This document shows, piece after piece, positions 6,997-11,969 of a stretch of 11,969 bases of DNA (positions are counted from its first letter, which is position 1; each line of letters opens with the position of its first letter). The notes below the pieces were generated by a model, which was not told where the DNA came from, made no database searches, and was given only the letters and a program-made list of their open reading frames with translations. The translations under genes were made by a program, and so were the position numbers. The stretch is from Thermoleophilaceae bacterium. Its GTDB lineage: Bacteria > Actinomycetota > Thermoleophilia > Solirubrobacterales > JACPNS01. The stretch is taken from the NCBI GenBank assembly GCA_016463365.1, contig JAEMRJ010000007.1:28423-40391 (forward strand), given 5' to 3'.

Positions 6997-7019
6997 GCTG
7001 CACACCACAGGTGTGCAGC
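6997..7019 (-). repeat. palindrome copy 4 (ACA-loop, inverted)
   Basis: Identical to copy 3 over the 23-bp core, perfect 10-base arms and loop ACA. Its centre is exactly 65 bp from that of copy 3, matching the spacing of copies 1 and 2. Confidence 0.9.
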
Positions 7020-7068
7020 AGCACAAGAACGGCAGATTTCACTCGCTTCGCCGCGCCGACAAAGTGCG

Positions 7069-7074
7069 TAGGCT
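7069..7074 (+). promoter_or_regulatory. candidate -10 element upstream of the CRP-like gene
   Basis: TAGGCT, the same hexamer as before the gene at 2803. It ends nine bases before ATG 7084 and 32 bases before the regulator's own ATG 7107. Transcription would start at or just before the short ORF. No clear -35 is seen. Confidence 0.4.
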
Positions 7075-7083
7075 GTGTGATGC

Positions 7084-7110
7084 ATGAGTGACGAGAGGCA
7101 CAGAGCATGA
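7084..7110 (+). CDS. possible leaderless 8-residue upstream ORF
   Basis: ATG 7084 opens MSDERHRA and stops at TGA 7108-7110, which overlaps the start of the CRP-like gene as ATGA. A -10-like TAGGCT lies nine bases upstream, so the ORF could sit at the very 5' end of the mRNA. Its own codons contain AGAGG, which would serve as ribosome binding site for the regulator. This suggests translational coupling or a small leader peptide. Coincidence is possible for so short an ORF. Confidence 0.35.
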   Translation: MSDERHRA

Positions 7111-7784
7111 GCGACGCCAAAGAACTACTGGGCGGATTGCCGCTCTTTGAGACTCTCAACACGCGCGAACTCGCAGAGCTGGTGGCCGTCGCCGTCCCAC
7201 GCAATTTCGAACGCGGCGAGGTGATCTTCCAGGAGGGCTCCCAGGGCGATGTGATGTATGTCATCCGGAAAGGGCGCGTCCTGATCAAGCGCGAGCACGC
7301 CGGTGGTCGCACAATTGCACTCACAGAGATGGGCCCCGGCGACCTCTTCGGCGAGCTCGCGATCTTCGACAAAGAGGCCCGCTCGGCCACGGCAGAGTGC
7401 GTCGAGGACACAAACCTCGTCGCGCTCACCTCGGGCGACGTCACTCGCGTACTCACCCGCAACCCCGAGATCGCAGTCAAGCTCCTGCAGCAGCTGAGCA
7501 AGCGCATCCGCGCCGCAAACTCGCGGATCGGCGATCAGTACTTCCAGTCGACAGAGGGCAGGATCGTCAACGTGGTGCTCGGCCTTGCCGAGCAGCAGAA
7601 CGGCACCGTCATGCCCGGCAGCTTCGTGCGCGCCAACCAGTCCGAGATCGCTCAGCTTGCCAGCACCTCGCGCGAGACGGTCAGCCGCTTCCTCGCCAAC
7701 TGCCAGCGCGCGGATTTGCTCACCACCTACCGTGGTAGATTGCAGCTCCGCGACCCCGACGGCATGCGCCGTATGGTCGTGTAG
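7107..7784 (+). CDS. CRP/FNR-family transcriptional regulator
   Basis: A 225-residue DNA-binding regulator. Residues about 12-120 form a cyclic-nucleotide-binding beta-roll with the phosphate-binding cassette FGELAIFDKEARSAT (81-95), where Glu83 and Arg92 match the cAMP-contacting Glu and Arg of CRP. A long dimerisation helix follows (about 121-145). The C-terminal winged helix has QSEIAQLASTSRETVSRFL (178-196), whose RETVSR recognition helix resembles that of CRP, so a TGTGA/TCACA-like site is plausible. No iron-sulfur cysteine cluster of the FNR type is present. AGAGG ten bases upstream supports ATG 7107. The ASCH-like gene follows after 10 bp, likely in the same transcript. The ligand is probably a cyclic nucleotide, by motif. 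Confidence 0.92.
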   Translation: MSDAKELLGGLPLFETLNTRELAELVAVAVPRNFERGEVIFQEGSQGDVMYVIRKGRVLIKREHAGGRTIALTEMGPGDLFGELAIFDKEARSATAECVEDTNLVALTSGDVTRVLTRNPEIAVKLLQQLSKRIRAANSRIGDQYFQSTEGRIVNVVLGLAEQQNGTVMPGSFVRANQSEIAQLASTSRETVSRFLANCQRADLLTTYRGRLQLRDPDGMRRMVV

Positions 7785-7794
7785 GGACCATCTC

Positions 7795-8193
7795 GTGTAC
7801 GTACTGAACTTCTACTCACCGATGTTTGCCGACCAGCTTCGCCACGGGCGCAAGCAGGCGACGATCCGCCTCGGCGACAAGTCGTACAAGTACAAGAAGG
7901 GCCACGTCGTGATGGTCACGCTCGGCATGGAGAACTCCGCCCGCGAGAAGATCTTCGAAGCCGTGATCGACTCCGTCGTCGTGAAGAAGGTCTACGACCT
8001 CACCCCGCGCGAAATCGAGATGGACAACCCCGAGTTCCGCCTGCTCGAGGACGAGCTGCGTTTCCTCGAGCAGATCTACAACCGCGACATCTCGACCGAA
8101 GACCTCGTCACGGTCGTGCGCTTCTCAGCGATCATCGAACGGCCCTCCGGCATCGCCGAGTCCTACGGCACCTCGCCGGGTCAGCTCAACTAG
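7795..8193 (+). CDS. small PUA/ASCH-like domain protein
   Basis: A 132-residue protein that I assign tentatively to the PUA/ASCH superfamily. The N-terminal FADQLRHGRKQATIRLG followed by YKYKKGHVVMVTLG (31-44) resembles the ASCH pattern of a Thr-Ile-Arg turn and a lysine/glycine beta strand, and the rest (about 51-114) alternates beta and helical stretches ending in VVRFSAII. ASCH domains are thought to bind RNA or modified nucleotides. No catalytic residue set can be named. GTG 7795 is preferred because it follows AGGGA at seven bases and removes an arginine/serine-rich extension that only reads through the regulator gene in another frame. The stop overlaps the convergent permease stop as CTAG. 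Confidence 0.75.
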   Translation: MYVLNFYSPMFADQLRHGRKQATIRLGDKSYKYKKGHVVMVTLGMENSAREKIFEAVIDSVVVKKVYDLTPREIEMDNPEFRLLEDELRFLEQIYNRDISTEDLVTVVRFSAIIERPSGIAESYGTSPGQLN

Positions 8194-9053
8194 CCGCTGA
8201 CGAATTTCGGCGACCGCTGCGCGATCAGCCCGTTCTTCGGCGCGAAGATGTACGTCAGCACGAAGATCACCGTCAGCACCAGCACGATCGAACCGCCGGT
8301 CGAGATGTCGGCGTAGTAGCTGATGTACGTGCCGGCGATGCAGCTGCCGATGCTCGCGACGGCGGCGATCAGCAGCATCCGGTCAAATCGGTCGGTCAGC
8401 AGGTAGCCGATCGCGCCCGGCGTGATCAGCATCGCGACCACCAGCACGATTCCGACGGCCTGGAGCGCGATCACGACGGTCAGCGCCATTGACCCCAGCA
8501 GCAGCGCTTCGAGCCACCTGGGCGCCATGCCGATCGCGTGCGCGTGGATCGGGTCGAAAGCAAAGAGCACGATGCTGCGGCGCAGATAGAGCAACGCCGC
8601 AAGCGTGAGCAGGCCGATCACGATCACCTGGACGATGTCCGAGTTGCTGACGCCGAGGATGTTGCCGAAGAGAATGTGAAACAGGTCGATCTGGCTCGGT
8701 ACCGCGCTGACGAGCACGAGCCCGAGCGCGAACAGTCCCGTGAAGACAATCCCGATGGCGGCGTCCTCCTTGACGCGACTGGTGCGGTTGAGTCCGCCGA
8801 TCATGCCGACCGCGCCGATGCCGAACACGAAAGCGCCCGCCGCGAGCGGCAGGCCGAGCACGTAGCCGAGCACGACCCCCGGGAGCACCGCGTGAGAGAC
8901 CGCGTCGCCCAGCAGCGACCAGCCGAGCAGCGTGAGCCAGCAGGAGAGCACCGCGCAGACCGCGCCGACGATCACGCCGACCAGAATTGCGCGCTGCATG
9001 AACTCGAACTCGAGCGGCTGGGTGATCCAGTCGATTGCGGCTGCGGCGATCAT
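8190..9053 (-). CDS. metal ABC transporter permease, ZnuB/MntB family (ABC-3)
   Basis: A 287-residue integral membrane protein with about eight hydrophobic segments, forming the channel of a manganese or zinc importer. SWLTLLGWSLLGDAVSHAVLPGVVLGY-type residues near 40-65 (LGDAVSHAVLPG is the family signature) and the later MLITPGAIGYLLTDR (about 213-227) are typical of the ABC-3 family. ATG 9053 overlaps the ATPase stop by four bases (ATGA), so it is the third gene of the operon. Its TAG stop overlaps that of the convergent ASCH-like gene within CTAG, leaving no space for a terminator between them. Manganese is favoured by the binding protein's ligands rather than by the permease itself. Confidence 0.93.
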   Translation of the reverse strand: MIAAAAIDWITQPLEFEFMQRAILVGVIVGAVCAVLSCWLTLLGWSLLGDAVSHAVLPGVVLGYVLGLPLAAGAFVFGIGAVGMIGGLNRTSRVKEDAAIGIVFTGLFALGLVLVSAVPSQIDLFHILFGNILGVSNSDIVQVIVIGLLTLAALLYLRRSIVLFAFDPIHAHAIGMAPRWLEALLLGSMALTVVIALQAVGIVLVVAMLITPGAIGYLLTDRFDRMLLIAAVASIGSCIAGTYISYYADISTGGSIVLVLTVIFVLTYIFAPKNGLIAQRSPKFVSG

Positions 9054-9844
9054 GCCGATGCCGCCTCGCGGCGACTCGGCTCGATGCCGAGCGCCTCTTG
9101 CGGGACGAATCCACCGAAGGCTTCGGCGAGCAGTTCCGGCACGAGGATCTGCTCCTGCATGCCGTGGGCGATGATGCGTCGGTTGATCAGAGCCACGTCG
9201 TCGCAGAGCGCCGGCACGGCGATCAGGTCGTGCGTGGAGACGACAACCGTGCGTCCTTCGGCGGCGAGTCCGCGAAGAAGCTCAGTGATCGTTCCTTCGC
9301 TGCGCTTGTCAACCCCGGCGAAAGGCTCGTCGAGCAGCAGGATCTCGGCTTCCTGGGCAAGGCCGCGGGCGACGAACGCGCGCTTCCGCTGTCCGCCCGA
9401 GAGCGCGCCGATCTGGCGGTCGGCAAGGTCGGTGAGCTCCACGCGTTCGAGCGCGCGCTCGACGGCTTCGTGGTCGGCCGGCTTGGCGCGGCGCGACCAG
9501 CCGAGGTGGCCGTAGCGACCCATCAGCACGACTTCGCGGACGCTGACCGGGAAGTCCCAGTCGATGTCCTCGTTCTGCGGGGCGTAGGCGATGCGACCGG
9601 CCTTCCGCGCGCTCGCGGTGCTTTGGCCGAAGATCTCGATCGAGCCGGCGTCGATCTTCACGAGGCCCATCAATGACTTGAAGAGCGTCGACTTGCCCGA
9701 GCCGTTCATACCGATCAGGCCGTGGACCCGACCGCGCGTGACGCGCAGCGTGAGGTCGTCGATCGCGACGTTGTCGCCATAGGTCACACGCAGACCGCGG
9801 GCGTCGATCGCCAGGAATTCGTCGGTGGGCTTGCCGCTCATCAT
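9050..9844 (-). CDS. metal ABC transporter ATP-binding protein
   Basis: A 264-residue cytoplasmic ATPase powering the metal importer. Walker A GMNGSGKST (45-53), Q-loop Gln90 in YAPQNEDIDW, signature LSGGQ (148-152), Walker B ILLLDEP (168-174) and switch His205 are all intact. The APQNEDIDWDFPVSVREVV stretch is typical of the MntB/SitB/ZnuC-like subfamily of metal transporters. ATG 9844 overlaps the stop of the binding-protein gene (ATGA); a second in-frame ATG at 9841 is the only close alternative. It is the middle gene of a binding protein, ATPase, permease order as in sitABC-type systems. Confidence 0.94.
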   Translation of the reverse strand: MMSGKPTDEFLAIDARGLRVTYGDNVAIDDLTLRVTRGRVHGLIGMNGSGKSTLFKSLMGLVKIDAGSIEIFGQSTASARKAGRIAYAPQNEDIDWDFPVSVREVVLMGRYGHLGWSRRAKPADHEAVERALERVELTDLADRQIGALSGGQRKRAFVARGLAQEAEILLLDEPFAGVDKRSEGTITELLRGLAAEGRTVVVSTHDLIAVPALCDDVALINRRIIAHGMQEQILVPELLAEAFGGFVPQEALGIEPSRREAASA

Positions 9845-10785
9845 CTGGATGCGCTGCCAGTCAGGCCTTTGACGATGGTTTCGGTGTCGCGCCTCAGGAG
9901 GTCGAGGTAGGTCGGGACAGGTCCGCCGCGCTTTGAGAGTGAGTCCACGTAGAGCACGCCGCCGAACTCGGCGCCCGACTCCTGGGCCACCTGCAGCTGC
10001 GCTTTGTTGCTCACGGTCGACTCGCAGAAGACCGCAGGCACGTCGCGATCCTTGACGAAATCCACCGACTTCGCGATCTGCTGCGGCGTGCCCTCGGCCT
10101 CGGCGTTGACGGGCCAGAGGTACTGCTCAGTCAGCCCGTAGTCGCGCGCCATGTATGAAAACGCCCCCTCGCAGCTGACCAGCGCGCGGCGGTTGGACGG
10201 CAGCGGCTTCACGGCACGTTGAGCCTCCGCGCGGATCTGGGCGAGCTGCGCCTTGTAGCGCCTGGCATTGGCCGCGTAGTAGTCGGCGCCGGCCGGGTCA
10301 AGCTCGGTCAGCGCTTTCTGAATGTTGTCCACGTAGATCAGGGCGTTCTGCACTGACATCCACGCGTGCGGGTTCGGCTTGCCGGCGTATTCGCTCTGGC
10401 CGGCGATCGGGATCGGCTTGACGCCGTCGGTGAGGCTGACATGCGGCGCGCGGGCGTCGCCGATGAACTGCTCGAACCAGCTCTCGAGGTTCATTCCGTT
10501 CTGGATCACGAGGTCTGCAGCGGCGGCGCGGCGCAGGTCACCGGGTGTGGGCTCATAGCCGTGGATCTCGGCGCCGGGTTTGGTGATCGAGCTGACGTCG
10601 ATGCGGTCGCCCGCGACCTCGCGCACCATGTCGGCGACGACCGTGAAGGTTGTGAGCACGTGCGGCTTGTCACTGGCCTGCGAGTCGTCCTTGGGGCCGA
10701 TGCCGGGAACAAACAGCAACGCGACAAACGCGATCGCGCCGACCACAATCCACCAACGCTTCTTGTGTTGCACCTTGCCGTCCAT
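9841..10785 (-). CDS. manganese-type metal ABC transporter substrate-binding protein
   Basis: A 314-residue member of the TroA/PsaA (cluster A-I, SBP_bac_9) family that captures a divalent metal outside the membrane. Predicted ligands are His75 (AEIHGYEPTP), His140 (NPHAWMS), Glu206 (CEGAFSYMARDYG) and Asp281 (YVDSLS). Glu at the third site matches manganese binders such as PsaA and MntC rather than ZnuA, which uses histidine. NAEAEGTPQQI is also conserved. The N-terminus has basic residues followed by a hydrophobic stretch (11-29), but no lipobox cysteine and no obvious cleavage site, so it may remain as an uncleaved membrane anchor. ATG 10785 has no Shine-Dalgarno; a promoter with ideal spacing lies just upstream. 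GTG at 10773 is an alternative start. Confidence 0.93.
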   Translation of the reverse strand: MDGKVQHKKRWWIVVGAIAFVALLFVPGIGPKDDSQASDKPHVLTTFTVVADMVREVAGDRIDVSSITKPGAEIHGYEPTPGDLRRAAAADLVIQNGMNLESWFEQFIGDARAPHVSLTDGVKPIPIAGQSEYAGKPNPHAWMSVQNALIYVDNIQKALTELDPAGADYYAANARRYKAQLAQIRAEAQRAVKPLPSNRRALVSCEGAFSYMARDYGLTEQYLWPVNAEAEGTPQQIAKSVDFVKDRDVPAVFCESTVSNKAQLQVAQESGAEFGGVLYVDSLSKRGGPVPTYLDLLRRDTETIVKGLTGSASR

Positions 10786-10794
10786 TGCAACAAA

Positions 10795-10823
10795 ACACTA
10801 ACAGAAAAGTTGAGGCTTGCCAA
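10795..10823 (-). promoter_or_regulatory. candidate promoter of the metal transporter operon
   Basis: On the minus strand, TTGGCA (10818-10823) and TAGTGT (10795-10800) are separated by exactly 17 bases. The -10 ends nine bases before ATG 10785, so the mRNA may be leaderless, in keeping with the absence of a Shine-Dalgarno sequence. Confidence 0.5.
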
Positions 10824-10827
10824 AATA

Positions 10828-10847
10828 TTAGTTGTACGTATGTCTAA
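10828..10847. promoter_or_regulatory. candidate DtxR/MntR-type operator
   Basis: An imperfect 20-bp palindrome TTAGTTGTAC-GTATGTCTAA in which 14 of 20 positions are symmetric, with the TTAG...CTAA ends of DtxR/IdeR-type operators. It lies just upstream of the transporter -35 and overlaps any promoter of the regulator gene, the position expected for a site controlling both. The assignment rests on symmetry, position and the neighbouring regulator only. Confidence 0.4.
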
Positions 10848-10860
10848 AGTTGTATTGTGT

Positions 10861-10870
10861 CTTGTACAAG
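10861..10870. repeat. perfect palindrome abutting the regulator start
   Basis: CTTGTACAAG is a perfect 10-bp palindrome directly before ATG 10871, where a ribosome binding site would normally be. TTGTAC also occurs at 10832, inside the candidate operator. It could be a second half of an operator array or a chance palindrome. Confidence 0.5.
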
Positions 10871-11563
10871 ATGCCTGCAACTTCCGAACATGCAGCACTG
10901 GCCCGCTCGACCTCGACCGAGGACTATCTGAAGGCGATCTTCGGTCTCACGTCTGCCAGCGAGGCCGGCGCCTCCACCAACGACCTTGCTGAGAAGCTCG
11001 GTATCTCTGCGGGATCCGTCTCGGCGATGATCAAGCGCCTCGACGAGGACGGCCTGGTCGAGCACGTTCCGTATCGCGGCGCCCGCCTGACAACAGAGGG
11101 CGAGCGCGTCGCGCTGCGCGTGCTGCGCCGCCACCGCCTGCTCGAGCTGTACCTGACTGAAGAGCTGGGCGTGCCCTGGAACCGCGTCCACGAAGAGGCA
11201 GAGGTGCTCGAGCACGCGATCAGCGACGACCTGATCGACCGTATTGCCACCAAACTCGGCGACCCGGAGTTTGACCCGCACGGCGACCCGATTCCCTCCC
11301 GGGACCTCGTGCTCGAAACGCGCGCCACCGAACTGCTGCCGGACATCCCGCCGGGCACGAAGGCCAAGTTTGTCCGCATCTCCGACCAGAACCCCGAGAT
11401 GCTGAGCTATCTCTCGTCGCTGGGGATCGCGCTTGGCGACGAGATCCAGCTGATCGCGCGCGAGCCTTTTGAGGGGCCCTGCCGCATTCGCGCTGGCGGC
11501 GAAACGCTGACGATCGGCATCCCGCTGGCTGCGGCGATGCAGGTGCAGCCCCTCAGCAGCTGA
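10871..11563 (+). CDS. mntR: DtxR-family metal-dependent repressor, MntR-like
   Basis: A 230-residue metalloregulator. The N-terminal winged helix (about 14-80) contains STEDYLKAIFGL and SAGSVSAMIKRLDEDGLVEH. The dimerisation and metal domain (81-145) has RRHRLLELYL with His88 and Glu92, and VHEEAEVLEH with His107, Glu111, Glu114 and His115. A C-terminal SH3/FeoA-like domain (about 155-230) follows. Where DtxR has Met10 and Cys102, this protein has Asp18 and Glu111, the same exchanges as in the manganese regulator MntR. The divergent manganese-type importer agrees. ATG 10871 is chosen because it gives the usual family N-terminus. It lacks a Shine-Dalgarno, and in-frame TTG codons upstream (10832, 10850, 10862) are possible. 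Likely represses the transporter when manganese is ample. Confidence 0.88.
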   Translation: MPATSEHAALARSTSTEDYLKAIFGLTSASEAGASTNDLAEKLGISAGSVSAMIKRLDEDGLVEHVPYRGARLTTEGERVALRVLRRHRLLELYLTEELGVPWNRVHEEAEVLEHAISDDLIDRIATKLGDPEFDPHGDPIPSRDLVLETRATELLPDIPPGTKAKFVRISDQNPEMLSYLSSLGIALGDEIQLIAREPFEGPCRIRAGGETLTIGIPLAAAMQVQPLSS

Positions 11564-11570
11564 CGCTCGC

Positions 11571-11576
11571 TATCAT
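11571..11576 (+). promoter_or_regulatory. candidate -10 of the groES promoter
   Basis: TATCAT ends 11 bases before the CIRCE arms, so transcription would start next to or within the operator, the usual layout for HrcA control. The -35 is not recognisable. A second possibility is TTGAAC (11634-11639) with a poor -10, AATGTT, 17 bases on, downstream of CIRCE. Confidence 0.35.
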
Positions 11577-11587
11577 TGGGCGCAAGC

Positions 11588-11616
11588 TTTGGCACTCCGA
11601 CCTGTCGAGTGCCAAA
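11588..11616. promoter_or_regulatory. CIRCE element (HrcA operator)
   Basis: Perfect inverted repeat of TTTGGCACTC and GAGTGCCAAA around a nine-base spacer. The core TTGGCACTC-N9-GAGTGCCAA matches the CIRCE consensus (TTAGCACTC-N9-GAGTGCTAA) with a compensated change in each arm. It lies about 100 bp before groES. HrcA, encoded elsewhere, would bind here and repress the chaperonin genes outside heat stress. Confidence 0.95.
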
Positions 11617-11713
11617 ATCCCTAGTAAAACCCCTTGAACAAGCCGTTTTTGCTGGCAATGTTGTCTTAAAAGCGACACCATCTACAAGGCAAGAACGCAA
11701 AGGAAACACAGAT

Positions 11714-11969
11714 ATGGCTCTCCAGCCTTTGGGCGATCGCGTGATCGTCAAAGCATCAGAGGAAGACGAAGTGACCGCAAGCGGCATCGTGCTTCCTGAC
11801 ACTGCCAAGGAAAAGCAGTCCCGCGGCACCGTGATTTCGGTCGGCGAAGGCGCATGGGATGAAGACGGAGAGAAGCGCATTCCGCTCGACGTCTCGAAGG
11901 GCGATGAAGTCCTTTACAGCAAGTACGGCGGCACCGAAGTGACCGTCGAAGGCGAAGAGCTGCTGGTTC
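11714..11969 (+). CDS. groES: co-chaperonin GroES (C-terminal end beyond window)
   Basis: The 85 visible codons begin [19 protein letters not shown] and include the mobile-loop region [14 protein letters not shown] (21-34), GTVISVGEG (38-46) and [15 protein letters not shown] (62-76), all typical of the roughly 95-100-residue GroES. The ring of seven subunits caps GroEL and closes its folding chamber in the cytoplasm. ATG 11714 has AAAGGA nine bases upstream. Only about ten residues are missing at the end. The CIRCE element about 100 bp upstream indicates heat-shock control by HrcA; groEL may follow. Confidence 0.97.
   Translation, partial: MALQPLGDRVIVKASEEDEVTASGIVLPDTAKEKQSRGTVISVGEGAWDEDGEKRIPLDVSKGDEVLYSKYGGTEVTVEGEELLV

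Larger units (their letters stand above)
6744..7106. other. 363-bp intergenic region with palindrome cluster
   Basis: This gap between rmlB and the CRP-like gene has frames open on both strands, but the encoded peptides merely translate the palindromes (AAHLWCAA, HTCGVQ and similar, rich in Cys and His), so I reject them as proteins. It holds four strong hairpins at 6760-7019, a weaker possible fifth at 6897-6919, a -10-like TAGGCT at 7069-7074 and an 8-codon ORF at 7084-7110. The hairpins lie where a terminator for the rml genes would be expected, but the first has no clean U-tract after it, only GTTTT. Confidence 0.8.

Noticed and set aside
6760..7022. CRISPR array
   Set aside because: The repeats change orientation, spacers differ in length (about 36-80 bp) and show inverted similarity to each other, and no cas genes are present.
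6774..7071. Short plus-strand frames with Cys/His-rich repeats (AAHLWCAA, HTCGVQ)
   Set aside because: The apparent peptide repeats are translations of the inverted DNA repeats in different frames on both strands. The DNA palindrome, not a protein, is what is conserved.
7076..7091. TGTGA-N6-AGTGA as a CRP-type operator before the regulator gene
   Set aside because: The second half does not match TCACA, so the site lacks the two-fold symmetry needed. It also lies across the short ORF.
6576..7507. Two overlapping minus-strand frames through the palindrome cluster
   Set aside because: The peptides arise from the palindromes and from the antisense of rmlB and the CRP-like gene. No family motif or convincing start is visible.
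7585..7794. N-terminal extension of the ASCH-like protein from an upstream ATG at 7585
   Set aside because: The extension is a serine/alanine/arginine-rich translation of the CRP-like gene in a shifted frame. GTG 7795 with AGGGA seven bases upstream explains the start better.
8538..9515. Open frame of 325 codons on the plus strand
   Set aside because: It is antisense to the permease and ATPase genes, which have complete motifs. The translated product is low-complexity and charged, with no recognisable domain.

Overview
The window is GC-rich, densely coding bacterial DNA. Most genes within an operon overlap by 1-8 bp, usually as ATGA or GTGA. Alternative starts are common, and several operon heads have a -10-like hexamer 7-9 bases before the start codon with little or no Shine-Dalgarno sequence. 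A long-form RmlA, a CIRCE-controlled groES and a DtxR/MntR regulator fit an actinobacterium, perhaps one of the deep Thermoleophilia-type lineages. That placement is inferred from style, not from a marker gene.

Left part (1-6743): a surface-polysaccharide locus. On the minus strand lie a class I methyltransferase (38-745) and the first codons of a further gene (1-45). Divergently, on the plus strand, are a DPM1-like family 2 glycosyltransferase, a DUF2304 membrane protein, a WecG/TagA/CpsF (GT26) glycosyltransferase, a methyltransferase with an N-terminal zinc ribbon, and rmlA (long form), rmlD and rmlB. The last three account for three of the four steps from glucose-1-phosphate to dTDP-L-rhamnose. 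The 3,5-epimerase gene rmlC is not in the window.

Middle (6744-8193): a 363-bp gap with no credible protein-coding gene longer than 8 codons. It holds four copies of a strong palindrome in an inverted pair-of-pairs layout. A CRP/FNR-family regulator follows, preceded by a possible leaderless 8-codon ORF whose stop overlaps its start, and then a small PUA/ASCH-like protein.

Right part (8190-11563): an operon on the minus strand for a manganese-type ABC importer (binding protein, ATPase, permease). It is divergent from a DtxR-family regulator whose metal ligands look like MntR. The shared intergenic region holds a candidate operator and a well-spaced promoter for the transporter.

End (11564-11969): a perfect CIRCE element, the HrcA operator, precedes groES, which runs off the window.

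Most of the window is recognisable core or accessory metabolism, and no clearly new multi-gene system is visible. The least explained structure is the palindrome cluster at 6760-7022. Next come the short ORF before the CRP-like gene and the uncharacterised GT2/DUF2304 and regulator/ASCH pairings.
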